Below, one piece after another: positions 40,776-49,061 of a DNA stretch of 64,000 nt. The stretch comes from Mesorhizobium loti. GTDB taxonomy: Bacteria; Pseudomonadota; Alphaproteobacteria; Rhizobiales; Rhizobiaceae. Where the stretch lies: the NCBI RefSeq assembly GCF_002858745.1, contig NZ_PJRO01000015.1, positions 1 through 64,000 of the forward strand. Direction: 5' to 3'. The position numbers and the translations under genes were made by a program. The notes under the pieces are model-generated. The model was not told the origin of the DNA. It made no database searches and worked only from the letters and a program-made list of their open reading frames with translations. Every line of letters begins with the position of its first letter. The first letter of the stretch is position 1.

Positions 40776-42380
40776 CTAGAACAGCGCGCGCATCACCACG
40801 AAGAGTCCGAAAGCCAGCGCGATCGAGGCAGGCAGGGTCAGTACCCAGGCGAGCAGCATGTTGCGCACTGTCGACCACTGCAGACCGGAACCATTTGCCG
40901 CCATCGTGCCGGCAACGCCCGACGACAGAACATGGGTGGTCGAGACCGGCAGCCCAAGCATGTCGGCGGCACCGATCGTACCCATTGCAACGAGCTCAGC
41001 CGAAGCACCCTGGCCGTAGGTCAGGTGCGTCTTGCCGATCTTTTCGCCAACGGTGACAACGATACGTCTCCAGCCGACCATGGTGCCAAGCCCAAGCGCC
41101 AAAGCGATGGCGACCTTGACCCAGAGCGGGATGAACTTGGTCGCGTTGTCGACGGCCTTGTGATAGGCCGTCACCACCTTGAGATCATCGGCCTCCATCG
41201 GCAGCAGCTTCTTCTTGTCGATCAGCTTCAGCGCTTCACCGATCAGGTAGATGTCATTGCGCGCGTTGCTGACCAGTTCGATCGGCAGTTTTTCAACCGA
41301 CGGATAAGGCGACACCAGCGTGTTGGTCTGCTCGATGAACGTCTGCAACGCGGGAGTCGTCTGGTCGGTCCAGGTCTTGGTACGCACCGCCTCGCTGACG
41401 GTGGCCTTGGCGTCGCTGACGGTGACACCTGGCTTCACATACTTTCCAAGCACCGTGTCCACCTGAGCGGCGGCTGTCTTGTAGGCTTCCAGGTAGTTAA
41501 CATCCGGCGTGCGGTTCAGCGCAAACGCGGTCGGGACAACGCCGATCAGGATCAGCATGATCAGGCCCATGCCCTTCTGGCCATCATTGGAACCATGCGC
41601 GAAGGACACGCCCGTACAGGTGAAGATGAGCAGCGCGCGGATCCACAACGGCGGCGGCGTATTGCCTTTCGGTGCTTCGTAAAGTGCCTTGTTGCGGACG
41701 AGCAGCTTCATCACCAGAAGCAGCAACGCTGCCATGCCGAAGCCGAACAGCGGCGAGATCAACAGCGACATGCCGACTTCCGTTGCCTTCGTCCAGTCGA
41801 CGCCGCTGGTGGCGCTGCCGGCAGGCGCCAGGAACTGGTTGGCCAGGCCGACACCGACGATCGATCCGATCAGCGTGTGCGAGGAAGAGGACGGCAGGCC
41901 GAGATACCAGGTACCGAGGTTCCAGATGATCGCTGCCGTCAGCAACGAAAACACCATGGCAAGACCAGCGCTTGAGCCGACTTGCAGGATAAGTTCCACC
42001 GGCAGCAGCGAAATGATGCCGAAGGCGACCGCGCCGCTGGCCGTGAGCACGCCGAGGAAATTGAAAAAACCCGACCACATGACAGCGAGTTCCGCCGGCA
42101 TGGAATGTGTGTAGATCACGGTTGCCACCGCATTCGCGGTATCGTGGAAGCCGTTGACGAATTCAAAGCCGAGCGCGATCAGCAGCGCCAGGCCGAGCAA
42201 AATCCACGGCACGGCCACGGCGCTTGTCAGATCCTGGCTCAGCGCGTAGCCGACATAGATCAGCCCGCCGATCACGATTGCCAGGAAGACCGGCGTGAAC
42301 CATTTGCCGACCATGCTGGGTCCATCGAGCGGATGCTCGGGTCGCGGAATTCCTATTTCACTTGAGGTTAAATCCACCAT
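40776..42380 (-). CDS. pit: inorganic phosphate transporter, PiT family
   Basis: 534 residues from the ATG at 42380, which has AAAGGAGC upstream. The two PiT signatures are visible: GFEFVNGFHDTANAVATVIYTHSM near residue 60 with LPSSSSHTLIGSIVG, and SFAHGSNDGQKGMGLIMLILIG near 265 with GLPVSTTHVLSSGVAG near 490. About ten membrane helices surround a long central hydrophilic loop (residues about 290-420), as is usual in bacterial PiT. It imports phosphate, probably as metal-phosphate complex, with proton symport. No Pho box was recognised upstream. Confidence 0.92.
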   Translation of the reverse strand: MVDLTSSEIGIPRPEHPLDGPSMVGKWFTPVFLAIVIGGLIYVGYALSQDLTSAVAVPWILLGLALLIALGFEFVNGFHDTANAVATVIYTHSMPAELAVMWSGFFNFLGVLTASGAVAFGIISLLPVELILQVGSSAGLAMVFSLLTAAIIWNLGTWYLGLPSSSSHTLIGSIVGVGLANQFLAPAGSATSGVDWTKATEVGMSLLISPLFGFGMAALLLLVMKLLVRNKALYEAPKGNTPPPLWIRALLIFTCTGVSFAHGSNDGQKGMGLIMLILIGVVPTAFALNRTPDVNYLEAYKTAAAQVDTVLGKYVKPGVTVSDAKATVSEAVRTKTWTDQTTPALQTFIEQTNTLVSPYPSVEKLPIELVSNARNDIYLIGEALKLIDKKKLLPMEADDLKVVTAYHKAVDNATKFIPLWVKVAIALALGLGTMVGWRRIVVTVGEKIGKTHLTYGQGASAELVAMGTIGAADMLGLPVSTTHVLSSGVAGTMAANGSGLQWSTVRNMLLAWVLTLPASIALAFGLFVVMRALF

Positions 42381-42756
42381 TGTCCCGCTCCTTTTGCAGT
42401 GCAGCAAAATTCAAGGGGACCCTATTTCGGCTAAGTGAACCTGATGTGACGACCACCTTCGCGGGCGGCAGACCGTCGGCGGCCGTCGCTCCCGCGTAGA
42501 CCGCTTTGGCATGCCAACGATGCCCTGTATTGCAACTTCTCACAGCACAGGCATCGGCTCCATCTCGGCATCAAATAATCTTCAATATTTGTCTAAATTT
42601 CTTCTAGCCTGTGTTGTGCCTTTGTTAAGCAAAAGCCCGATCTACACTTTGTTTACCATTTGGCTTAACCGGTCCGCAATCGAAGCCTCACAAAATAGGC
42701 CACGGTTCGCAAAGAGACCGTCGAACGAACGTCACAACCGGGCAAAGGGTACCACC
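42381..42756. other. 376-bp divergent region between pit and the Flp pilin gene
   Basis: Holds the promoters of both genes. The part 42570-42670 is AT-rich, with TTGTTAAGC and TTTACCATTTGGCTTAACC, which look like loose CtrA-type half-sites but have wrong spacing. No gene was recognised; a longer in-frame extension of the pilin reading frame runs through this stretch but lacks family resemblance. Confidence 0.5.
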
Positions 42757-42942
42757 ATGACCAACCTTCTCTCGCGCTTCTTCAAGGATGAATCCGGCGC
42801 GACCGCCATCGAATATGGCCTGATCGCCGCTCTGATCGCACTTGCGATCGTTACCGGTGCCGGCTTCCTCGGCAACACGATCAACAACAAGTTCAACGCC
42901 ATTGCCAGCAAGCTGGCGACCTCCGGCAACGGAAACCTCTAA
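42757..42942 (+). CDS. Flp family type IVb pilin
   Basis: 61 residues from the ATG at 42757 (AAAGGGT upstream). The sequence MTNLLSRFFKDESGATAIEYGLIAALIALAIV is the Flp pilin pattern: a short basic leader, the prepilin peptidase site before the conserved Glu and Tyr (G/ATAIEYGLI) and a long hydrophobic helix, followed by a short hydrophilic tail. The product would be cleaved and assembled into a tight-adherence pilus for surface attachment. None of the cpa/tad secretion genes is in the window, so assembly must depend on a locus elsewhere. Confidence 0.92.
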   Translation: MTNLLSRFFKDESGATAIEYGLIAALIALAIVTGAGFLGNTINNKFNAIASKLATSGNGNL

Positions 42943-42991
42943 CAATCGAGCTGGCAAGCTTTCGAAATCCATTCGGATATTCGAAAACAAA

Positions 42992-43017
42992 TTTTGGGGC
43001 GCCATGGCGCCCCAAAA
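42992..43017 (+). terminator. perfect 26-bp palindromic terminator after the pilin gene
   Basis: TTTTGGGGCGCC followed by AT and GGCGCCCCAAAA is fully self-complementary and ends in an A/T flank, 50 bp after the pilin stop. The symmetrical form can stop transcription from either side. Confidence 0.75.
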
Positions 43018-43152
43018 CACTTTCGGTCGCCTGACTTTTGTTGGACCATGACGGTTGTAAGCCGCCACTGAGTGCGCCTGTCTCTGGACCCTGCCACCAC
43101 TTGCACTATATATCCGGGTGCAGCCAACAAGGCTGCAAACTCGGAGCGGCGA

Positions 43153-43458
43153 ATGATGGCGCGCCACCTCATTTTCACGATTTGTCTCGGCACCACTTTA
43201 CTGATGCCGGTCACCGCAACATTGGCGGCGGGCGAAACGCTTCTCGCGCAGGTGCAGCCGCAAACCAATTCGGTTGGTCAGGCCGATCTCCAGGCATTGC
43301 GCAACCAGGTCCAGCGCCAGCAATTCCAGCAGCAGCAGCAGATTTATCGCGAGATCGACAGGCAGGTCATTACCCCGCCACAGGCTGTCGCACCCTCCTT
43401 GCGGCAACCCTGTCAAACCTCGTCCAATGGCGGTGGCGCAGTGGGTGGCTGTCGCTGA
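43153..43458 (+). CDS. small secreted glutamine-rich hypothetical protein
   Basis: 101 residues from the ATG at 43153, which has GGAG 6 nt upstream; a second ATG follows at once. Signal peptide MMARHLIFTICLGTTLLMPVTATLAAG. The mature protein has a glutamine-rich helix (RNQVQRQQFQQQQQIYREIDRQ), a proline-containing linker and a Gly-rich tail with two cysteines. It has coiled-coil character. The family is not recognised. It may act in the periplasm or envelope. Confidence 0.65.
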   Translation: MMARHLIFTICLGTTLLMPVTATLAAGETLLAQVQPQTNSVGQADLQALRNQVQRQQFQQQQQIYREIDRQVITPPQAVAPSLRQPCQTSSNGGGAVGGCR

Positions 43459-43593
43459 CAGAACAGTGCAATTTACTTAGCCGTCTATTATAAATAATAT
43501 ACCTGCTGCAAGCGAGCCGCAGCGCTCGTTGTCGATGTTTTGTGTTATTTGAAAGCCTGCCTGAACCGCCAGGCGGGTTTGAATGGAAGTGCC

Positions 43594-44136
43594 ATGGCGG
43601 CAACCAAGAAAAAGAGCGGGCGCCAGAATGCGCCCAGGAAAAATACCGCTCCGACCGCAGCCAAACCGTCGGTCGCAAAACCGTTGCCAAAAAAACAAGC
43701 GGTCGAGCAGGCCAAGAAGGGCAAAACCATTCGCCAGGTTGCTGCCATCCCCTTTCGCCAGGGAACAGATGGTGGGATTGAAGTGATGTTGGTGACATCG
43801 CGTCAGACGCAACGTTTCATTGTCCCCAAAGGCTGGCCGATGCCGGGAAAGAGCGGCCGCAAGGCCGCCACCATAGAAGCCCAGGAGGAAGCGGGCGTCA
43901 TCGGCAAGACGTTGAAGCAGCCTGCAGGCAGCTATTCCTACTGGAAACGCCTGACGTCCAGCTTCGCGCGCGTCAACGTCACTGTCTATCTGCTTGCCGT
44001 CAGCGACGAGCTTGCGAACTGGCCCGAGGCAAGCACCCGCCAACGGGCCTGGCTCAAAGCAGATGATGCCGCAACTTTGATCGACGAGCCGGAACTGGCG
44101 ACACTTTTGAAGACGCTGCGCCTTCCTGCAGAATAG
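43594..44136 (+). CDS. NUDIX hydrolase (DIPP-like)
   Basis: 180 residues from the ATG at 43594. A Lys/Ala-rich basic N-terminal stretch (about 45 residues) precedes the NUDIX domain: RQVAAIPFRQGTDGGIEVMLVTSR, then FIVPKGWPMPGKSGRKAATIEAQEEAGVIG. The NUDIX box is the variant of diphosphoinositol-polyphosphate-type enzymes, with the metal-binding EAQEEAG. It hydrolyses a nucleoside diphosphate linked to another group or a similar diphosphate. The charged N-terminal extension is unusual. Neighbours do not indicate its substrate. Confidence 0.82.
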   Translation: MAATKKKSGRQNAPRKNTAPTAAKPSVAKPLPKKQAVEQAKKGKTIRQVAAIPFRQGTDGGIEVMLVTSRQTQRFIVPKGWPMPGKSGRKAATIEAQEEAGVIGKTLKQPAGSYSYWKRLTSSFARVNVTVYLLAVSDELANWPEASTRQRAWLKADDAATLIDEPELATLLKTLRLPAE

Positions 44137-44179
44137 CCATCGCAGAAAACGCAACGCGGATGCTTCCCCGCGCGAACGC

Positions 44180-44725
44180 CTACTTCGCTTGCGGCAGCCG
44201 CTCGAAAAGGATCGTAGGCTCCCCATGATAGGTCGTACGCAGCACCTCAGCGTAGCCGGCCTTGCCTGCCACTTTGAGTGAAGGGGCATTATCCGGGTCG
44301 ATGATGCAAACGGTTCGGCCCGTTCCGAGCGTCTCGTCGGCCCAGGCGACCATGCACGCAACCACTTCACCGGCGATACCCTTGCCATGTGCTTCGGAAG
44401 ACAACGCCCAACCGGCTTCGGGCGTGCCTTCCAATGAGGGCGTGATATCGCGCTTCATATCGTGAAAACCGGCCTCGCCGATGAAACGTCCAGTCACCTT
44501 GTCTTCGATCGCCCAATAGCCATAGCCAATCAGGGACCATAGGCCTGCATGTCGCAGGAAGCGCATCCAGCTTTCTTCACGCGTACGCACCTTGCCACCG
44601 ATGAAACGACATACGACCGGATCGGCCCACATCTGAGCATAAGCACCGAAATCATCCAAGGCGTGAGCACGCAGGATGGTTCTTTCGGTCTCGAGGATCG
44701 GTGCGGTGCGAATTGTTATGGTCAT
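44180..44725 (-). CDS. GNAT family N-acetyltransferase (RimJ/RimL-type)
   Basis: 181 residues. The start ETERTILRAHALDDFGAYAQMWADPVVCRFIGG, the core GYWAIEDKVTGRFIGEAGFHDM and the acetyl-CoA loop segment EAGWALSSEAHGKGIAGEVVACMVAWADETL, ending with IIDPDNAPSLKVAGKAGY, are typical of the RimJ/RimL branch. It should acetylate an amino group on a protein or small molecule. It is convergent with the NUDIX gene and monocistronic. Substrate unknown. Confidence 0.85.
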   Translation of the reverse strand: MTITIRTAPILETERTILRAHALDDFGAYAQMWADPVVCRFIGGKVRTREESWMRFLRHAGLWSLIGYGYWAIEDKVTGRFIGEAGFHDMKRDITPSLEGTPEAGWALSSEAHGKGIAGEVVACMVAWADETLGTGRTVCIIDPDNAPSLKVAGKAGYAEVLRTTYHGEPTILFERLPQAK

Positions 44726-44850
44726 CGTTGCCTCTTGATCTCAGCCGCACCTAACAGGCGGTACATAGAGAGCAAGGGCCAGTCGACGCGACAGGCCCCA
44801 GCCAGAAACCGGTCTCGACACTTCAACTGAACAAAACAGGACAGCCAGGT

Positions 44851-45081
44851 TCAACCGTGCCAGGCCATGTTCATGTAGACGCCACCGGTCTTCAGCTCGT
44901 CCAGCATCTGGTTGAGGCGTTTCATCCGCGTCTCCTCGCGCTTGGCTCTCGCGATCCAACCGAGATAGTCGTTCTTCTGGTAGTCGGGCCGCGCGGCATA
45001 AGCAGCATCGAGCCCACTCTGATCGAGAGCGGCCCGGATATCATCCGGCATGGGATTGATGGCACGTGTCAACTTGGTCAT
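44851..45081 (-). CDS. YdeI/OmpD-associated family protein (small)
   Basis: 76 residues. The stretch AALDQSGLDAAYAARPDYQKNDYLGWIARAKREETRMKRLNQMLDELKTG matches the bacteriocin-protection YdeI/OmpD-associated domain, where the YLGWIARAKREETR core is the recognisable part. Full-length members are about 190 residues; this one keeps only the C-terminal module. Function unknown, possibly stress or envelope related. It stands alone between the GNAT and DUF2214 genes. Confidence 0.75.
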   Translation of the reverse strand: MTKLTRAINPMPDDIRAALDQSGLDAAYAARPDYQKNDYLGWIARAKREETRMKRLNQMLDELKTGGVYMNMAWHG

Positions 45082-45196
45082 TCGGCAACATTAGTCGCCC
45101 GCGGATGCAGGTCAATTCAGCGATGCTCGATCAAGCCCGCTGGGCTTTTCTCTGCTGACATCGTATGAAACGCGAGATCACGAAGAGGGAACGCAG

Positions 45197-45652
45197 ATGG
45201 AAACCACCGATCTCGTCCTGGCCATTCTGCATCACCTGCTTGCCTTCTCGCTGGCTGGCGTCATCGCTGCCGAATTCGTGCTGATACGCAACGAATTGAC
45301 GCCCGCCACGTTACGGCGCCTCGCCCGCGTTGACCGCCACTACGGCCTGCTTGCCGTGCTGATCATCCTTGTCGGTATCGGCCGGGTCTTTCACGGCCTC
45401 AAGGGCTGGGAATTCTATGTCTACAACTGGGTGTTCTGGGTGAAGATGGCGATCTTCGCGGCGGTTGGCCTGCTCTCCATTGGACCGACCATCCGTTTCA
45501 TCGCCTGGAACCGGCAGGTGGTTGCGAACAGTGCATTCCAGGTGCCAGCGCACGAGCTCTCCGCTGTACGCCGCAATGTCTGGCTGGAGGCACTGCTTTT
45601 CCTGGCAATCCCGGCTTTCGCTGCCGCAATGGCACGTGGTTACGGTCTCTGA
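45197..45652 (+). CDS. DUF2214 family integral membrane protein
   Basis: 151 residues with four predicted membrane helices: ILHHLLAFSLAGVIAAEFVL, YGLLAVLIILVGIGRVF, FWVKMAIFAAVGLLSI and LEALLFLAIPAFAAAMA. The HHLLAF and GRVFHGLKGWEFY segments are the DUF2214 pattern, with conserved histidines near the helices. Function unknown. Good ribosome site GAAGAGGGA. Its last 13 bp overlap the end of the convergent nth gene. Confidence 0.8.
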   Translation: METTDLVLAILHHLLAFSLAGVIAAEFVLIRNELTPATLRRLARVDRHYGLLAVLIILVGIGRVFHGLKGWEFYVYNWVFWVKMAIFAAVGLLSIGPTIRFIAWNRQVVANSAFQVPAHELSAVRRNVWLEALLFLAIPAFAAAMARGYGL

Positions 45653-46464
45653 GACCGGCTGGCTTGGAGCACTTCGTTGGCCGGTTCGAGCGGCGCCAGT
45701 TCGACCAGCGGTGCCGGAATGGCATTTGTCTTTTCGGCAGCCCTGCAGATGTCGGCGATGATACAGGCCTGGCAGTCGGGTTTGCGTGCCTTGCAGACAT
45801 AGCGGCCGTGCAGGATCAGCCAGTGATGCGCATGCCGCATGTATTCGTCCGGAATGATCCGGATAAGCCCTTCCTCGACCTGTTCCGGCGTCTTGCCGGG
45901 CGCAAGGCCAAGCCGGTTTCCGATGCGCAGAATATGGGTATCCACCGCCATCGTGTGCTGGCCGAAGGCCATGTTGAGCACGACGTTGGCGGTTTTCCTG
46001 CCCACACCAGGCAGCTTGATGAGCTCGTCGCGGCTGGCAGGCACCTCGCCGCCATAGTCGGCGATCAAGGCCTTTGAAAGCAGGATCACGTTCTTGGCCT
46101 TGTTGCGCCACAGACCGATGGTGCGGATGTATTCGCCCACCTTGGTCTCGCCCAGCGCCAGCATCTTCTCCGGTGTGTCGGCCACCTTGAACAGCGGCCG
46201 GGTCGCCTTGTTGACGCCGGCGTCGGTCGCTTGTGCCGACAGCACCACCGCCACCAGAAGGGTGAAGGCATTCACATGTTCGAGTTCGCCCTTGGGCTCG
46301 GGCCGCTGCACAGCGAAACGGCGGAAGATTTCGTGTACTTCAGCCGGCGTGTAAGCTGATTTGCTGCGTGGTGGTTCCTTTGCGACGGGCCGTGGCGTCC
46401 CGCTGCGCTTGGGCGCGGGCTGATTTTCCGGACTGCGACGATCTTTGAGCTTGGGGGCTGCCAT
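45640..46464 (-). CDS. nth: endonuclease III (DNA glycosylase/AP lyase)
   Basis: 274 residues; about 60 longer than E. coli Nth at the N-terminus, which is a basic Pro/Lys-rich extension. The helix-hairpin-helix is LIKLPGVGRKTANVVLNMAFGQ with the catalytic lysine in GRKTA; the catalytic aspartate is in MAVDTHILRIGNRLGL. The 4Fe-4S cysteines read CKARKPDCQACIIADIC, spacing 6-2-5 as in the family. It removes oxidised pyrimidines and cuts at abasic sites. It is divergent from a DUF2244 gene and close to an Ada-type repair gene. Confidence 0.95.
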   Translation of the reverse strand: MAAPKLKDRRSPENQPAPKRSGTPRPVAKEPPRSKSAYTPAEVHEIFRRFAVQRPEPKGELEHVNAFTLLVAVVLSAQATDAGVNKATRPLFKVADTPEKMLALGETKVGEYIRTIGLWRNKAKNVILLSKALIADYGGEVPASRDELIKLPGVGRKTANVVLNMAFGQHTMAVDTHILRIGNRLGLAPGKTPEQVEEGLIRIIPDEYMRHAHHWLILHGRYVCKARKPDCQACIIADICRAAEKTNAIPAPLVELAPLEPANEVLQASRSQRP

Positions 46465-46486
46465 ACGCTTCCTATAATATCAGGCC

Positions 46487-46981
46487 ATGAGCGATACAAA
46501 TGTCCCTTTCGCCGCTGACGAACCGATCTTTCAGGCTCTGCTCATGCCGCACCGCTCGCTTGGCCGCGTCGGTTTCGCGATCCTGATTGGTGCGTTGCTG
46601 TTGTGCTGGGCGGTGACGGGTGTGATTTTCCTGGCCAACGGTGCCTGGCCGGTCTTTGGCTTCTTCGGTCTCGACATCCTGGCCATCTATGTCGCCTTCC
46701 GGCTCAACTACCGGGCCGCGCGTGCGCGTGAAGAAGTCTCGGTGTCGCGCACGGCGCTCGACATCCGCAAGACCGCCCCCTCGGGGAAAACCGAAGAACA
46801 TCGGTTCAACCCGTTCTGGTCGCGCTTTTCGGTGGCGCGTCACACCGAGATCGGCATCACCGCAATGGCCGTCGAGTCGCGAGGTCAAAGCGTGCCGATC
46901 GGCGGCTTCCTGAACCCGGACGACCGCGAGAGCTTCGCCAAGGCATTCACCCGCGCGCTTGCCACCGTCAAAGCGCGCTGA
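46487..46981 (+). CDS. DUF2244 domain-containing membrane protein
   Basis: 164 residues with two membrane helices (VGFAILIGALLLCWAVTGVIFLANG and FGFFGLDILAIYVAFRLNY). The MPHRSLGRVGF start and the later EEVSVSRTALDIRKTAPSGKTEEHRFNPFWSRF are the DUF2244 pattern. Function unknown; the gene is regularly found beside nth in alphaproteobacteria. Only 22 bp separate its start from the nth start, so promoters overlap. Confidence 0.85.
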   Translation: MSDTNVPFAADEPIFQALLMPHRSLGRVGFAILIGALLLCWAVTGVIFLANGAWPVFGFFGLDILAIYVAFRLNYRAARAREEVSVSRTALDIRKTAPSGKTEEHRFNPFWSRFSVARHTEIGITAMAVESRGQSVPIGGFLNPDDRESFAKAFTRALATVKAR

Positions 46982-47038
46982 TCTTCGCAGGAAACGGGTG
47001 GAGACTGCCTCCGGAAATCCCGATATTCGCGTTCTGAA

Positions 47039-47081
47039 GCATGATCCCGAAAAGTTGCAGACTTTTCGGACAAGATGATGC
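47039..47081 (+). repeat. dispersed rhizobial palindrome (second family)
   Basis: GCATGATCCCGAAAAGT, spacer TGCAG, ACTTTTCGG and then a GATGATGC end. The inner stem CCGAAAAGT/ACTTTTCGG is perfect (9 bp). This resembles the very common GCATGATCCCGAAAAG element of Mesorhizobium and related genomes. Only one copy was noticed in the window. Confidence 0.7.
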
Positions 47082-47101
47082 GATGAAACAAGAAGATGGA
47101 G

Positions 47102-47120
47102 CGGAATGCATAGCATTCCG
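47102..47120 (+). promoter_or_regulatory. 19-bp palindrome in the leader of the Ada-type gene
   Basis: CGGAATGC-ATA-GCATTCCG is a perfect 8-bp inverted repeat 17 bp upstream of the start codon and next to the GGGAG ribosome site. It may be an operator or an RNA hairpin controlling access to the ribosome site, or the remaining end of the adjacent dispersed repeat. Confidence 0.35.
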
Positions 47121-47137
47121 TCCCGGGAGAAATTGCC

Positions 47138-48058
47138 ATGAACGCTCATCTCGCTATGAATAGCAAAATGCCGATGAAGATCGCTCCGACCCTCGAGAAG
47201 GACATCACGCCGGACGGCAGTGACTATGAGGTCGTGCGCCGCGCCATCGAAAAAATCAGCCTCGATTATCGCGACCAGCCGTCGCTGGAGGCTCTCGCCG
47301 AAGAGGTCGGCGAAACGCCAACCGGATTGCAGAAGTTGTTCACCCGCTGGGCTGGGTTGTCGCCGAAGGCTTTCCTCCAGGCCGTGACACTCGATCATGC
47401 CCGCAGATTGCTCGATTCAGGCATGCCGCTGTTGGAAACCTCCCTCGAAGTCGGCATGTCCGGCCCCGGGCGCCTGCACGACCTGTTCGTGACACATGAA
47501 GCAATGTCACCGGGCGACTACAAGACCCGTGGCGAAGGACTGACCATTCGCTATGGCTATCACATTTCGCCTTTCGGCGTCGCGCTGATCATGGTCACCG
47601 ATCGTGGTCTGGCCGGCCTGGCTTTCAATGACGCAGGCAGCGAGCAGGCCGCCTTCAGAGACATGTCGAGCCGCTGGCCGAACGCCAACTATGTCGAAGA
47701 CATCAGCGCCACGGCACCCTATGCCGCGCGCATCTTCGACCCGACCCACTGGCGCTCCGAGCAGCCGCTGCGGGTGGTGATGATCGGCTCGGATTTCCAG
47801 ATCCGCGTCTGGGAAGCACTGCTGCGTATCCCGATGGGCAAGGCCTGTACCTATTCAGCGATCGCCGCTGAGATCGGCCAGCCGACTGCGAGCCGGGCCG
47901 TGGGCGCTGCGGTCGGCGCCAACCCGCTGTCCTTCGTGGTGCCCTGTCACCGGGCGCTCGGCAAGTCCGGCGCGCTGACCGGCTATCACTGGGGTCTGAC
48001 CCGCAAGCGCGCTATTCTGGGTTGGGAAGCGGGCCAGCTTTCGGTCGGCGCAGCCTGA
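47138..48058 (+). CDS. ada: AraC-HTH / methylated-DNA-protein-cysteine methyltransferase (Ada-like)
   Basis: 306 residues. The N-terminal part has an AraC-type helix-turn-helix (PSLEALAEEVGETPTGLQKLFTRWAGLSPKAFLQAVTLDHARRLLDSG). The C-terminal part is an O6-alkylguanine transferase: FQIRVWEALLRIPMGKACTYSAIAAEIGQPTASRAVGAAVGANPLSFVVPCHRALGKSGALTGYHWG, with the acceptor cysteine in PCHRA. The zinc-binding methylphosphotriester domain of E. coli Ada is absent, so it is probably a repair enzyme with a regulatory domain, not a full Ada. It belongs to a repair neighbourhood with nth. Confidence 0.92.
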   Translation: MNAHLAMNSKMPMKIAPTLEKDITPDGSDYEVVRRAIEKISLDYRDQPSLEALAEEVGETPTGLQKLFTRWAGLSPKAFLQAVTLDHARRLLDSGMPLLETSLEVGMSGPGRLHDLFVTHEAMSPGDYKTRGEGLTIRYGYHISPFGVALIMVTDRGLAGLAFNDAGSEQAAFRDMSSRWPNANYVEDISATAPYAARIFDPTHWRSEQPLRVVMIGSDFQIRVWEALLRIPMGKACTYSAIAAEIGQPTASRAVGAAVGANPLSFVVPCHRALGKSGALTGYHWGLTRKRAILGWEAGQLSVGAA

Positions 48059-48094
48059 AATCGGAAGCAATTTACGGGGCAAGCACCCCGCGCA

Positions 48095-48170
48095 TAGAGC
48101 AATTCCAGGAAAGTGTGCAACGGTTTTCCGTCCGGAATTTCTTAAAAACAAAGAGTTAGAGCGTTCTTTG
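48095..48170 (+). repeat. rhizobial intergenic palindromic repeat, copy B (truncated)
   Basis: TAGAGCAATTCCAGG, CGGTTTTCCGTCCGGAATTT, AAAAACAAAGAGTTAGAGCG: the same element as at 35534, 54883 and 56797, lacking the distal inverted repeat. It lies between the convergent ada and EamA genes and partly overlaps the end of the latter. Confidence 0.8.
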
Positions 48171-49061
48171 GGCGTCCGACCGGACACGCAGCGCTCTCAG
48201 CTTCGACCCGAACAGGTTGATGCACAGACCCGCAATGACAAGGCTGGACGCGCCAAGCTTCCAGCCTTGCAGCGGCTCACCGAGCAGCACGGCGGAGCCG
48301 AGAAAGCCGAACACCGGCACCAGCAGCGTGAACGGGGCGACCGTCGATACCGGGTATTGCGCAAGCAGGCTCGCCCAGACGGCAAAGCCCAGCAGTGTCG
48401 ACAGGTAGACGATATAGGCGATGGAGCCGACCGACACCCAGTCGAGATTGGTGAAGCTGGATATCAGGTGATCTGGATCGAGCACCAGCGCCACCGCCAG
48501 TAGGATCGGCAGCGCAAAAAGGCTGCCCCACACCACCAGCCCGAGAACGTTGGGCGTTGTAGAAAGCTGCGAAATCCGCTTTGAGGCGATATTGCCCGCG
48601 CCCCAGGAGGCCGCCGCTGCGACAAGCAGGACCAGGCCGACGACGCTGACGTCGCCCCCGACATTGAAGGCCACCACGCCAACACCGGCGAAAGCGAGCA
48701 ATGCGCCGGCCAGTTGCCATATTGTCGGTCGTTCGCCGAGCAGCAGCACCGACAGACCAATGGTGAAGAACACTTGCAATTGCAGGATGAGCGAGGACAG
48801 GCCTGCACTCATGCCAAGTTTCATACCGGTGAACAGGAAGCCGAACTGCATGGCGAAGATCAAAAGGCCGTAGAGTGCAATCAGGCGCAACGGCACCTTG
48901 GGGCGCGGAATGAAGAACACCCAGGGGAAAGCCGCGAGCACAAAACGTGCCACGCCCAGCGCCAGTGGCGAAACCTGTCTCAACCCCAGCTTGATGATGG
49001 CGAAGTTGACGCCCCAGATGAAAACGATCCCGAGGGCCAGCAGAAGATGACGCAGGCGCAT
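48156..49061 (-). CDS. EamA/DMT family transporter (O-acetylserine/cysteine exporter-like)
   Basis: 301 residues with ten hydrophobic segments and two EamA repeats (FIWGVNFAIIKLGLRQVSPLALGVARFVLAAFPWVFFI and AASWGAGNIASKRIS, later LVPVFGFLGSAVLLGEPL). The drug/metabolite transporter pattern with this start is shared with YdeD-type O-acetylserine/cysteine exporters. It should export a small metabolite, the identity of which is not shown. It is monocistronic. Its 3' end reaches into a repeat element. Confidence 0.85.
   Translation of the reverse strand: MRLRHLLLALGIVFIWGVNFAIIKLGLRQVSPLALGVARFVLAAFPWVFFIPRPKVPLRLIALYGLLIFAMQFGFLFTGMKLGMSAGLSSLILQLQVFFTIGLSVLLLGERPTIWQLAGALLAFAGVGVVAFNVGGDVSVVGLVLLVAAAASWGAGNIASKRISQLSTTPNVLGLVVWGSLFALPILLAVALVLDPDHLISSFTNLDWVSVGSIAYIVYLSTLLGFAVWASLLAQYPVSTVAPFTLLVPVFGFLGSAVLLGEPLQGWKLGASSLVIAGLCINLFGSKLRALRVRSDAQRTL

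Noticed and set aside
40710..41975. 421-codon open frame on the plus strand
   Set aside because: Antisense to the PiT transporter; its Gln/Arg/His-rich product is a mirror of the hydrophobic codons.
42381..42460. Pho box upstream of the PiT gene
   Set aside because: No pair of CTGTCAT-like 11-bp repeats was found; the ATGTGACG fragment alone is insufficient.
42651..42670. Possible CtrA site TTTACCATTTGGCTTAACC upstream of the Flp pilin gene
   Set aside because: The two half-sites are 8 bp apart (TTAC/TTAA) instead of the usual 7, and one is degenerate.
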